From: Prorocentrum cordatum
Taxonomy: Eukaryota; Sar; Dinophyceae; Prorocentrales; Prorocentraceae
Direction of reading: 5' to 3'
NCBI GenBank assembly: GCA_963575745.1
Contig: CAUYUJ010019615.1
Location: 348,513-412,512, forward strand
DNA length: 64,000 nt
Made by a program: the position numbers and the translations under genes. How positions within the stretch are numbered: the first letter of the stretch is position 1; the number at the start of each line of letters is the position of its first letter. This document shows positions 22,628 through 32,514 of this stretch, in pieces. The notes beneath the pieces are model-generated. The model was not told the DNA's origin and did no database searches. It saw only the letters and a program-made list of their open reading frames with translations.

Positions 22628-23290
22628 GATCCGCATCGAGAACCGCAGCTCCTTAAATCTTTCCTCCTACGACCTCTTTGTTGTCATGAAAGGTATCGAG
22701 TGTGCCATGTATCCCGTCTTGTATCCGACTACGGACTTCACTGATACGGGTATTATGGAGCACTACTATGCCCAGACCCAGGATAGCACGAATCGGGTGG
22801 TATCCATCGGCCTGTCCTGGACTCGGAAGGTGCTGTCCAGTGCCCGTGTATATGGCGAGCAGCGGGATCTGCCGTTTTTCCTGCACGAGAAGCATCTGGC
22901 GAATAAGTATTTCAATGCGCAAGTTCGTGCCAAGAGCCTCGGCGTCACGGGGGACGTTATGACACGAGATTCGCAGGCCTCTACGGGGCATTGGGAGATT
23001 GTGCAAGACTCCCTCGCTGATCTGGTGCGTATCATGCTCGTGCGCTGCTACGACGAGAAGAATTATGAGGCCCTGTATCAGCACTGCCGCACTCTCCGGG
23101 GACAGGTATGGCTGTGCGCGTTTCCGAATTTGTTTATCACCATCGCGCCCGCGGAGTGGAAGTTCCCGAGGCCGTATTTCATGGAGCCGTATCTTCGCTG
23201 TATTTTTGCTGGTGCCTATATGATGTCACTCCATATGTACTTCCTGGTTCGCTGTATCTGGTTGTTCTTGGCGAACCGCTGGGGCCACAG
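22628..23290 (+). CDS. Rep/helicase gene, exon 2: start of the Rep endonuclease domain
   Basis: Continues exon 1 in frame for about 221 residues. PNLFITIAPAEWKFP corresponds to the conserved 'lFiTmt-nEW' strand that opens the Helitron-like Rep (HUH) domain. It ends at GCCACAG|GTTCG (phase 2). Confidence 0.82.
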
Positions 23291-23514
23291 GTTCGTTTCT
23301 TGTATAACACAATTCCAGGAATTGTTTTGCGAGTTTCTCTCATGCCATATGTATCATGTACCCCATATATCACATATAACAACTGGATGTGTTCCACAAA
23401 CTGCCCCAAAAATGTGGCCAACTCTTCTTCGAGTTTGTCTCATGAGTATCAGACGCATCGTGTATCATATGTATCATGTCACTACAGTGTGCTTACATAA
23501 AGAACAGTGTCCAG
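23291..23514 (+). other. intron 2 of the Rep-helicase gene, made of satellite monomers
   Basis: A 224-base GT-AG intron, AG|GTTCG to CCAG|GTACT, phase 2. Its interior (GTTTGTCTCATG, TATCATATGTATCATGTC, GCCCCAAAAATGTGGCCAAC) is clearly related to the monomer of the satellite array at 30.1-31.5 kb. Confidence 0.78.
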
Positions 23515-26236
23515 GTACTTCATCGTTTACGAGTGGTGCATGAAGACCGAGTACCAGGGCCGTGGCACCCCGCACTGGCACATTTGCGCGTGGGTTGTAT
23601 GCTTTGGGCTGTTGCAGAATCTCCAAGGGCGCACTGGTACGGCTGTCGTGTCGGCATTCGTCAAGTTCCTCTCGCTGGTATTCTGCGCCGAGATAGATGT
23701 TCAGATAGGCAACGGCCGTTTGAACTACATCTCCGGGTATGTGGCGAAGGACCATGATGCCGTCGACGTGGGGCTCGGCGAGTATGTGCAGAAGAATGCA
23801 AACAGCTCCTGGCTGACCGCGTATCGCTTGCTCAGCAAGAGCAGCCCGTGCTTGCCGGAAGTGGCGATCCGCATGGCGCAACTGTCGGAATTTGAGCGGT
23901 CCTACTCCCATGTTTTGCTGTATCCACCGCAGCCTGCAGCCATGCTGAATTATGACGGGCGGCAAGGAAACTTTTCCTCGAGGATGTATGGTTTCTATCT
24001 TCAGGAGAAGAGGGAGCAGCTGGTCGCAGGGACTCCCGTATCGGAGAGTTTCTTGGTATGGCACCGTGGCAGGGAGTATGACACCTCGAACCACTGCGTA
24101 CAGTTCCGTGGCGGCAGACATCAGCAAAGGTATGCGTCCACGCAAGTGGTCGCCTGCAGGTACTGGTACGAGCTGACCGACGGTTATTGGGGCCAGCATT
24201 CACTGACTGTGCTGCCACATGTATACGCTGCACAATTACTCCCTCGGACGTTCAAACACCTGGACAGTATGAAGAACTTCGTGGGCATGATCGAGTATCT
24301 CATGTCCTGGCAGTGGTCCGACACTGCTGGTATCGTGGAGACGTCGTGTGAATTGAAATTCCATAATCATGCGCTGCCGATGCGAGTGGGTGAGGACGGC
24401 CAGATACTGTCATTCGGCTCGGAGTATACTGCTGGAGTGTCTGTATTTGCCAATGATAGGGCAGCATTCGAGTACCTGCTCTCGCTGGCCCGACGCGATC
24501 TGCAATTTCGAGGTATGCGCGATGAGCGTGTCGGCTGCTTCGAGCAGAAGCAACACGCGAATTTTCTGCTGTATATGCGTGTTGCTCAATGCGATAACGA
24601 GCCAGAGTACGAGTGCCTCCGGCAGGCGTGGGATGTCTTGAATAGGCCGAAGTATCAGCAGCGCACCTGGAGTCCCGAGCAGGCTGACGCCATCGAACGG
24701 GTCAAGAAGGGTGTATCGCTGGAGGACGAGGAGGAGAAGCAGAACAGTAAGCGTTTCTTGTATATCAGTGGACCACCAGGCAGTGGGAAGACGGCAGTAT
24801 TGCTGGAGCTGGCCATTTGGGCATGTGAGTCTGTTCAGGTTTTGATCGTGTGTCCCACCGGGTATCTCGTGCACCAGTACAAGTCCAAGCTGCCAGACAG
24901 ACCTGGTATTGAGAACATCCGAGTGGATACCATACAAGGAGTCCTGAAGTATAAGAGGGCCGGGAAGGACGGGAAGGTCCGCTGGGCCCCACCCTCGGCT
25001 TTGAGAGGTATTGACTTGATTCTTTGCGATGAAGGCAGCCAGTATGAAGATCAGGAATGGATGCGTTTTTTCGCCGCGGTGCGGGAGCAGCCGCATAAAC
25101 CCTTCACTGGTATCGTGGCCGATTTTAAGCAGTTGCAGCCAGTATTGAGCGGGGGGCAATGCGAGCACTTCTGCAACCAAATGGACAAGGTTGACTTGAA
25201 GACAGTGTATCGCACCGCAGACCAGCAGCACCTGGTTTTCCTGAACCGTATACGCGAGGCTCAGCCAGATCGAGTGTGTTTGACAGAGTATTTTGGCGAC
25301 CGGCACTGGCAGCATGAGTCCTTGGAGGCTTGTGTTGAGCGCGGTATGGCGTTGGCGGCGGAGAAAGGACATCCGTTTTCTTGGCTGACGTGTACGAACG
25401 CAGGCTCGGCAGAGGTATGCAGAGCGGCTCTGGCATTACTCGGCATTAGTGAGGCCGATCTGCAAAAGGGTGGGTATTCCGATCCCACCACGAAGTCCAA
25501 CTTACGCATTTTGGCCAGACCTGGTATCGTGATTCGCCTCAGTCGGAACTTTGACAAACAGCGAGGCTTTGTCAATGGGGCGTTGGCCACGGTATGCGAG
25601 TCGCTTCGTGGAAACTCTGTGTTTACAGCCAGGCTGGTGGGCACGGGCAACATGGTATTGGTGCACCCCATCGAGGAGAATGGGGAGATCTTCCTGCCCT
25701 GCTGCTACGGGTATGCGACCACGGTGCGTCGAGCGCAGGGTGCGGATCTCTTTCACGGCTGTATTTACTTCGAGCAGAAGAAGAGAGTGGCCACGAGAGG
25801 GTATGGCTACGTTGCCTGCAGTCGCTTTAAGTCCCGCGAGGGCTGCTATGTATTCGGCAAGCTCCGCCGCAGTGACTTCCTCCCGGCTGGCCCTGAGAAG
25901 GCCGGCGAGATTCTGGAGCGTGGCTATGACTCGGTATCGTCATCTGACGACGAGGGGAAAGGCTTGGAGTATGCCTGTGCAGATCAAGGGGAGTATGACG
26001 CGGACCCTGTTCTGTCCATGGATATGGGCAACAATCTCTTGGACTTCCTCGTGAGCACAGAGGATGCGGCAGATGTATCCAAGACCGAGTGCCAACGTAT
26101 CCTGGCAGAGTTTGCTGCAGGTGCCAGTGCGGAGGCTGCCGATGCGCCAGTGTATGAAGAGCTTCCAGTGAGGGAGGAAGTGTGGGGCGAGAACGGTGAG
26201 CTGCTCGTATACGGCGGCGCGGCAACGCCGGAATGA
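23515..26236 (+). CDS. Rep/helicase gene, exon 3: HUH motif and Pif1-type helicase
   Basis: Adds about 907 residues, giving a protein of about 2,097. The HUH motif is EYQGRGTPHWHICAW (His near 1211 and 1213), and YISGYVAKD supplies the two catalytic-type tyrosines (near 1262 and 1266) of a Helitron Rep. The C-terminal half is a Pif1-like SF1 helicase: Walker A SGPPGSGKTAVLL (near 1610), Walker B LILCDEGSQ, VADFKQLQPV, RNFDKQRGFVNGALATV, AQGADLF and YVACSRFKS. Rep nicks and transfers single-stranded DNA and the helicase unwinds it, the rolling-circle transposition pair. All helicase motifs look intact. No Helitron termini were found around it. Confidence 0.9.
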
Positions 26237-26353
26237 TCTGTGACGTATGGTGGCGGACGTTGAAAATAAACGTACACGCGCGCATGTGTGTATCATCGTC
26301 TCCGGTCCGCTTCTACGTTGGAGTCCAAGTGTCTGCCTTCATAGAAAAAAAAA
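26237..26353 (+). other. 3' flank of the Rep-helicase gene ending in oligo-A
   Basis: About 108 bases after the stop there is a run of nine A (26345-26353), immediately followed by a reverse CTTGGGG array. An AATAAA lies at about 26264. The oligo-A fits a reverse-transcribed origin of this copy. Confidence 0.6.
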
Positions 26354-26640
26354 TGTCCTCCAAGAGGGCCCCAAGAGCGCCCCCAAGGCTCCCAAGAGCG
26401 CCCCAAGAGGGTCTGAAGAGGCCCCCAGGAGGTCCCAAGAGGCGCCCAACAGGCGCCCAAGAGGCGGCCAAGAGATCCCCAAGAAGCTCCAAGGGGCTCC
26501 CCGGGGCACCCAGGATGCCCCACGAGGCCCCCGGGTCACGCGAGGAGGGCCCCAAGACGACCCAAGAGGCTTCTACTTGCCCAAGATTCATCCGAGTAGA
26601 CTCCGAGAGGCATTCAAGAGGCCTCTGGCTCTTCTGATAC
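26354..26640 (-). repeat. CTTGGGGCC-type array, reverse orientation
   Basis: Units read AGGCGCCCAAGAGG and GGCCCCAAGA. Same type and orientation as the array at 19.2-19.4 kb, so the Rep-helicase copy is bracketed by one kind of array. Confidence 0.8.
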
Positions 26641-26644
26641 CTAC

Positions 26645-26868
26645 TCCTCATCCTTCTTCTCCCTCCTTCCCCTCTCATCTCATCATCACCATCATCACCA
26701 TCACCATCGCCACCATCAGGAAACCTCCACCATCACCAACACCACCATCACCATCATCATCACCATCATCACCATCACCACCAATCATCACCATCACGAC
26801 ACAACAACAACAACGATGTCTCTGTGCGTTGTTCATAGGCACAACAACAACGATGTCTCTGTGTGTTG
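26645..26868. repeat. CAT/CAC triplet tract and a 30-bp duplication
   Basis: (CAT/CAC)n at about 26675-26790, then two copies of GATGTCTCTGTGYGTTGTTC separated by CAACAACAA. Confidence 0.85.
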
Positions 26869-26890
26869 TTCATAGGCACTTTGGCTCAAG
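26869..26890 (+). other. second decayed spliced-leader relic
   Basis: Eighteen of 22 positions match the dinoflagellate SL; the last 11 bases (TTTGGCTCAAG with one further T) are intact. It lies 33 bases before the start codon of the next gene, in the same strand and arrangement as the other SL-preceded genes. Confidence 0.55.
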
Positions 26891-26923
26891 AGGGGGTTAT
26901 TCTTGGCCGCGTCTTGCCTTGGC

Positions 26924-28267
26924 ATGGACTCCGCAGGGTATTTTTTCTTGCTCTCCTTTGTATTACTGCGTTTCACCAGAGGTCAGGCAGGAGTACCTGT
27001 CGTATGTGACTACCTTTTGGATCAGCGGAGTGTATTCGTTGAGAACTTCGATTCATTTTGTTGTGGACTCGTGCGGCACTGCGAGGCAGTATGCAAAGAG
27101 AGGGAATGCTCGTATTTGGCCCATCGGGAAGGTTTGCACATGGCGTATTCTGGTTTGAACTTCATTCGCACTCTTCGCAGGGCTCGTATACGACGGCGCC
27201 TTGTTGCATTTGCGGAGAAGTGGGCGCACGTAGTATCGGGGCTTCAGCGTCCCCGTGTGGTGGGCGTCTCGGTCGCGAGCGCTGACATCATGGCCATCGG
27301 GGACAGTATCCCGGACTATGTGGCCGTGGCTGTTCAGAAGAACCAGGTGAAGATGGCAGGTAAGTATAACAGCATGGACTGTATGCGGTGTTTTATGCAC
27401 ATGCTTGAGTTTTGCATGGGCTGCGCGCCCACGGAGTATACCGAGGAGCTGCATCAGTGGTTTCTGAAGCGGCAGTGTCGGAAGTATGGACGCAATGCTG
27501 CGGCGGAGCTCGCGTATTTTGGCGTGGTGTCCTGCGACAGTATGACCACAGCATTGGGTCGTATGAGGAAGGCTCTAAACACCGCGTCTCAAGTGAGTGC
27601 CGCGACCATGTATGTATTGTTCTGCGAGACGCGGCAGGCTATCAATAGGTATTCGCTGCGTGGTCTTTGGTATCTCATTGAGCAGCATGACAAGAGGAAG
27701 TCTGTGCGGGCAAATGTTTCGCGTGTCCGACATGGGCTCGCATACAGTGTATCCACGCTTCCTTACACAATTCAGGTTTTGGAGGAGATCCGCAGCTGTG
27801 TGGGTGTATCACTCGCTGTGCTGCGGAAGTTACCCTCCAAACGCGCTGGCGGACCTTGGGAGGTGGCGTTTCAGATGGGTCGCCGCCGTTTGTGTCCCAA
27901 GGTTGAATTGGATGGCATTCCAGAGTTCCGTGTGCTCGCGAGTTGTCTGAGCGTTGTGACTCAGAAGGTCCAGCACAATCAGCAGTATCGCGGCTTGGTC
28001 AAGGCCGCGAAGGGTCTGGGTATCAAGTACGCGAAGTCGTATACTAAGAAGAAGCTCGCGGTGCTGGTGCAGCGCGGTATGCAGAAGCCTGCAGGCACGG
28101 GGGCGCGGAAGAGGAGTTACGAGGAGCTGGTATCCGCAGTGCACGCTCGCGGCGGCTCTGAGTATGAAAGAATGAAAATGCAGGGAAGGTGGATCACCAG
28201 ACGATTATCCAAAGTCAAGTTGGAGGCGTTGCTGGCTGAACCCCGAGGGCGGTGTTCATTTGTATAG
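26924..28267 (+). CDS. unrecognised 447-residue protein with a SAP-like C-terminus
   Basis: The ATG at 26924 is the first after the SL relic. The protein is basic, with Cys/Met-rich central segments (SMDCMRCFMHMLEFCMGC) and no clear catalytic motif. Near the end, LVKAAKGLGIKYAKSYTKKK then LAVLVQ resembles a SAP-type helix pair that binds DNA, and a second Arg/Lys-rich helix follows. The N-terminus (SAGYFFLLSFVLLRF) is hydrophobic and may be a signal or merely misassigned 5' sequence. GTAT density is as high as in the Rep-helicase exons, which ties it to the same element. The function is unknown. Confidence 0.65.
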   Translation: MDSAGYFFLLSFVLLRFTRGQAGVPVVCDYLLDQRSVFVENFDSFCCGLVRHCEAVCKERECSYLAHREGLHMAYSGLNFIRTLRRARIRRRLVAFAEKWAHVVSGLQRPRVVGVSVASADIMAIGDSIPDYVAVAVQKNQVKMAGKYNSMDCMRCFMHMLEFCMGCAPTEYTEELHQWFLKRQCRKYGRNAAAELAYFGVVSCDSMTTALGRMRKALNTASQVSAATMYVLFCETRQAINRYSLRGLWYLIEQHDKRKSVRANVSRVRHGLAYSVSTLPYTIQVLEEIRSCVGVSLAVLRKLPSKRAGGPWEVAFQMGRRRLCPKVELDGIPEFRVLASCLSVVTQKVQHNQQYRGLVKAAKGLGIKYAKSYTKKKLAVLVQRGMQKPAGTGARKRSYEELVSAVHARGGSEYERMKMQGRWITRRLSKVKLEALLAEPRGRCSFV

Positions 28268-28590
28268 TTGCATGTTGTCTGACACAGTGGTCGACCAGAA
28301 AAGTATGAAAGAAGAGCATATTGCAGCAATGACATTCACATATACATACATACACACATGTAAACATACTAGTTCGACGCGCATAGCCATTCTTTACACA
28401 TAGACCTTACCTACACAGTCACATGCACATACACATGCGTACGTCGAGACATGCACTCAGAGTTACATACGTCGTATGAATGACATATAACATTTTTACA
28501 TAGATACACAATGCAGAAATACATACAGACATACATGCATGCATAGAAAGAGTATTTTCACGTACCTGTTCCAAAAAAATGTGACTTGTT
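28268..28590. other. 3' flank with TACA-type microsatellite
   Basis: Short CATA/CACA repeats (28330-28545) with no coding signal. A seven-A run lies at about 28574. Confidence 0.5.
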
Positions 28591-28596
28591 GAGCAC

Positions 28597-28640
28597 ACGG
28601 TGGCTCCCTACGCGTGTATCTCCGACAAAGAGCAAGGCTG
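28597..28640 (+). pseudogene. fragment matching the Rep-helicase exon 1 (ACISD-EQGW)
   Basis: Encodes APYACISDKEQGW, near-identical to HACISDQEQGW in Rep-helicase exon 1 (about 21465-21497). Identity stops exactly where satellite-like DNA (GTATGTATCATATATAC) begins, which looks like a GT intron start. It may be the first exon of the gene at 29.05 kb or a broken copy. Confidence 0.55.
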
Positions 28641-28689
28641 GTATGTATCATATATACCGACATGTTGCGTCTCCAAACTGGCCCAAAAA

Positions 28690-28870
28690 TGGGGGCTGTT
28701 GGGGTCATCTTGGGGTGGAGGACTAGAAGGGTCTGTTCGAGTTCACTCTCTTGAGGCCATCTTGGGGGCCTCTCGGGGTCGTCTTGGGGGGCCTCCAGGG
28801 CTATACTGGGGTCCTCTTGGGCCGTCTTTGCTCCTCTTTTTTGGGCCTCTTGGAACGTCTTCGGCGCTTC
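28690..28870 (+). repeat. CTTGGGGCC-type array
   Basis: Plus-orientation units (ATCTTGGGGGCCTC, GTCTTGGGGGGCCTC), apparently inserted inside satellite-derived intron sequence. Confidence 0.75.
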
Positions 28871-29049
28871 TAAGACGGAAAAGGCGATAATGTTAAAATG
28901 CTATGTGTTGACTTTGTCTCATGTGTATCATGCGTCTCCCATTGCAGCCATATAATCTCACAGCTGGCGCGGCAGTACCAGTCTTCCCACTCGGAAGTAT
29001 ATTCCCTGCGGTTTCGATCCAATCGGTCGCAGTGAGCCTCGACAGTGGT

Positions 29050-29868
29050 ATGGCCACTGACTTCGCGATGTTGGTTCCAGGGACGCAACCGGGCGCCCCG
29101 GCCTCAGCGGAGAAGGCGAAGGACCAGAAGAAGCGGGAGTGGCTGAAGGTATTCGAGACGTTGCCGTCGCAGTTGCTCAACGTATACGGGCCTTCCAAGT
29201 TCGCGAAGTTATCGGACAAGCAGGTATGGAACGAGATGCAGGAGCCGCTGAAGAGTGGGGCCGTATGGATGTCGGAGATGTGCAGCAAGGGGCCGGAGCG
29301 GAGGGGTGTCGGTATTAACCGTTTCATTCACGCGATGAAGACCTTCTGCGAGTATCAAAACGATCCCTCGGTACAGGCGGCGAACAAGGCGGTATTGAAT
29401 CCGACGATGTATGAGGAGTTCTACAAAGAGATTGAGGAGATCCTGCCGTCCTTGCAGTATTGCCTGGCACCCAAGAAGCAGTGTGAGAAAAGGGGTGCTG
29501 CCGCTCTGCGTGCGAGCGGTATGGGCGAAGCAGTGCTGCCGGACGCGAAGACTGAGCCGGCATTGGACCAGCATGCGAAGAAAGTGTATGAGTGGCTCGA
29601 CAAGGGTAAACTTTCGCGAGTGCGTATGATGGCCCATTGGCAAAGCTGTGGGGGGTTGGCATTCGTGGCTCAGTGTCACCACAGGGCCGCCACCTGTTTC
29701 AGGTATCACGGGAACAGTTTTCACGGAGCTGGTCCAGAGCAGCAGGAGGTATCACTTCAAGAGTTCCAGGCTGCTGTGAAGGTCCGTCATGCGTTGGGCC
29801 ACAACGGTATTGACGTGGAGGCGGTGGGCTCACAGGGCTCCGCCGTCAACGATTTCGGCACTGCCTGA
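29050..29868 (+). CDS. unrecognised 272-residue protein
   Basis: The frame is open from 28921, but an AG at 28946-28947 could be a splice acceptor after satellite-like intron DNA, so coding may start at 28948 or at the ATG at 29050 (MATDFAML). The protein is mostly helical in appearance, with FETLPSQLLNVYGPSKFAKL, YEEFYKEIEEILPSLQYCL and a C-terminal CHHRAATCFRYHG that could bind metal. No family recognised. GTAT density is high. It ends just before the satellite array. Confidence 0.6.
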   Translation: MATDFAMLVPGTQPGAPASAEKAKDQKKREWLKVFETLPSQLLNVYGPSKFAKLSDKQVWNEMQEPLKSGAVWMSEMCSKGPERRGVGINRFIHAMKTFCEYQNDPSVQAANKAVLNPTMYEEFYKEIEEILPSLQYCLAPKKQCEKRGAAALRASGMGEAVLPDAKTEPALDQHAKKVYEWLDKGKLSRVRMMAHWQSCGGLAFVAQCHHRAATCFRYHGNSFHGAGPEQQEVSLQEFQAAVKVRHALGHNGIDVEAVGSQGSAVNDFGTA

Positions 29869-29871
29869 TGG

Positions 29872-30074
29872 CACGGTATATGAGCAATTTTCCAGAGTCG
29901 TGCGCGCACACTGGGGAGGCAGGGGCTGCATGCATTTAGACCAGGGTATTGCTTCTCTGCATCTCGGGAGTGTATATATGAAGTGCGCGGGAGTGGCAAA
30001 ACAAAATGTCCCAAATAATGAGACCACCTGGTCTGTGGGTGTATGTGCCCCACAAACTTGTTAGTGAGTTTCAG
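29872..30074. other. spacer to the satellite
   Basis: No gene. It ends with ACTTGTTAGTGAG and CAGTTGTCCTATAATG, a block that recurs at about 31556-31582 and 32037-32066. Confidence 0.5.
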
Positions 30075-31545
30075 TTGTCCTATAATGTTTTTCTCTCATG
30101 CTTATCATATGTGTCATGTGCAATATGTATCATATATAACAAATGCATGTGTCCGAAATTTGCCCCCCAAATGTGATCAATTGTTGTGTGTCTTTGTCTC
30201 ATGTCTATCACATCATGTGCAATCTGCATCATATATCAGAAGTGCATGTGTCCGAAATTTGCCCCAAAAATGTGACCAACTGTTGTGTGTCTTTGTCTCA
30301 TGTCTATCATATGTGCCATGTGCAATATGCATCATATATAGCAAGTGCATGTGGACGAAATTTGCCCCAAAAATGTGACCAACTGTTGTGTGTCTTTGTC
30401 TGAGGTCTAGCATATGTATCATGTGCAATATGTACCATATATACCAAATGCATGTGTCTGAATTTTGCCCCAAAAATGTGACCAACTGTTGTGTGTCTTT
30501 GTCTCATGTCTATCATATGTATCATGTCAATATGACTCATATATGACAAATGCATGTGTCTGAAATTTGCACCAAAAATGTGATCAACTGTTGTGTGCTT
30601 TTGTCTCATGTCTATCATATCATGTGCAATATGTATCATATATAACAAATGCATGTCCCCGAAATTTGCCCCAACAATGTGACCAACTGTTTTGAGTCTT
30701 TGTCTCATGTCTAATATATTCATGTGCAAAATGTATCATACATAACAAATGCATGAGGCCGAAATGTGCTCCAAAAATGTGACAAACTGTTGTGCGTGTT
30801 TGTCTCATGTCTATCATATGTATCATGTCAATATGTATCATGTATGACAAATGCGTGATTCTGAAAGTTGCACCAAAAATGTGATCAACTGTTGTGTGTA
30901 TAACAAATGCATGGTGTTGCCTCAAAAATGTGACCAACAGTTGTGTGTCTTTGTCTCATGTCTATCATATCATGTGCAATATGTATTATGTATAACAAAT
31001 GCATGTCCCCGAAATTGTTCCCACAAATGTGACCAACTGTTGTGTGTCTTTGTCTCATGTCTAATCTATTCATGTGCCATATGTATCACAATAAGGAATG
31101 TATGAGGCCGAAATTTGCACCAAAAATGTGACCAACTGTTGTGTGTCTTTATCCCATGTCTATCATATGTATCATGTGCAATATGTATCATGTATGACAA
31201 ATGCGTGTTTCTGAAATTTGCACCAAAAATGTGATCAACTGTTGTGTGTTTTTGTCTTAGGTCTATCCGATGTATCATGTGCAATATGTATCATATATAT
31301 CAAAGGCATGTGTACGAAATTTGCCCCAACAATGTGAACAACTGTTGTGTGTCTTAGTCTCATGTCCAGGAAATCAATGGCAATATGTATCATCCATATC
31401 AAATGCATGAGTCTGAAATTTGTCCCAAAAATGTGACCAACTGTTGTGTGTCTTTGTCTCATGTCTATCATATGTATCATGTGCAATATGTACCATATAT
31501 AACAAATGCATGTGTCTGAAATTTGATCCAGAAATGTGACAATAT
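30075..31545 (+). repeat. satellite array, about 15 monomers of about 100 bp
   Basis: The monomer contains AAATGTGACCAACTGTTGTG, GTCTTTGTCTCATGTCTATC, ATATGTATCATGTGCAATAT and AACAAATGCATGTGTCCGAA. Start points are spaced 97-105 bp, with one short unit of about 49 bp near 30878. Monomers differ by roughly 5-15 percent. The same sequence forms intron 2 of the Rep-helicase gene and flanks the 28.6-kb fragment. Open frames here are meaningless. Confidence 0.92.
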
Positions 31546-31589
31546 GTTGACTAACCTGCTTGTGAGTGTGAGTTGTCCTATCAGTGTGA

Positions 31590-32035
31590 GAACCCCGTTT
31601 TGAAACACGAGCCGCCCTCAACCTCATCCTCCCTCTCTGGTCCCCCCCAGCCCCTAGAGGCCGCGGGCCCCGCCTCTCACGGCGCCCCCCTTCGGGCCCC
31701 TCCAGTGCGCCCCATCGGGAACTCAAGCGAGAGCACTGTTTTGAAACAGGAGCCCCCCTCAACCTAATCCCCCGTGCCCTCTCTGGTCCCCCCCAGCCCC
31801 TAGAGGCCTCGGGCCCCGCCTCTCACGGCGCCTCTCCTCGGGTCCCTCCAGAGCGCCCCATCGGGAACTCAAGCGAGAACCCCGTTTTGAAACAGGCCTC
31901 CCTCAACCTTATCCCCCTGGCCCACCCCAGCCCCCAGAGGCCTCGGGCCCCGCCTCTCACGGCGCCTCCCCTTGGGCCCCTCCAGAGTGCATCATCGGGA
32001 ACTCTTGTTTTGAAACAGGAGCCGCCATCAACCTC
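31590..32035 (+). repeat. about 140-bp tandem repeat, three copies
   Basis: Units begin TTTTGAAACA (31598, 31738, 31884, 32008) and contain CCTCGGGCCCCGCCTCTCAC. The array is bracketed by two copies of CTGCTTGTGAG...GAGTTGTC. Confidence 0.85.
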
Positions 32036-32281
32036 ACCTGCTTGTGAGATTGAGTTGTCTGATCAGTTTGACGCATGTATGTGCTTCGTTTCCGTTCGTA
32101 TGGACTTTGGCACTTTCCCACAGCATTATGTGTGTGCCTTAGCCATTGGGGCTCCAGTCGTATATTGTTTTTCGTATCTCTTTCCATATTTGCACGCGCG
32201 TCCGCATTGTTGGCAATGGCAGGGCAGTGGGACGAACAGACTGGGGAGTAGATCCCATCCAACGAGGAGGCGGTCGAGGGT

Positions 32282-32338
32282 ATGAGGCGCTGGTCTGTGT
32301 CACCCGGCGGGGACGGATTGGTATTCCAATGGCTCAAG
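32282..32338 (+). CDS. broken gene of the GTAT block, exon 1
   Basis: Encodes MRRWSVSPGGDGLVFQWLK and stops at CTCAAG|GCTCAG (GC donor, phase 0). The ATG sits in GGGTATGAGG. Upstream sequence in this frame has a stop at 32249, so this may be the true start or an internal exon. Confidence 0.5.
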
Positions 32339-32514
32339 GCTCAGGAGAGACAACAGTACCACATAGCTAGGGGGGTGGCCGCTCACTCTTCGAGCTGGTG
32401 GTTCCTTCCGGGCATGCCTCCAGAGAGTGCCTGGAACGAGGTGCCACCAGCTCGAGGGGAAGGCGCGGCCACCCCCTTAGCTGGTGGTATTGGTACTTTT
32501 TTCTCTCCTGAAAG
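32339..32514 (+). mobile_element. introner-like TIR element forming a GC-AG intron
   Basis: A 176-base intron, AAG|GC to AAAG|GTG. Its ends are an inverted repeat (TCAGGAGAGACAACAGTACC on the left; GGTACTTTTTTCTCTCCTGA on the right), continued by a second paired block (TAGCTAGGGGGGTGGCC / GGCCACCCCCTTAGCT) and a third (TTCGAGCTGGTGG / CCACCAGCTCGAG), so nearly the whole intron can fold as one hairpin. AAGG occurs at both junctions, like a 4-bp target duplication. Removing it joins the two exons in frame. Confidence 0.75.

Noticed and set aside
30075-31545. Regular spacing of about 100 bp, resembling a CRISPR array
   Set aside because: Similarity extends across the whole monomer with no unique spacers, the host is a eukaryote, and the monomer matches an intron of a nearby gene. 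It is a satellite.
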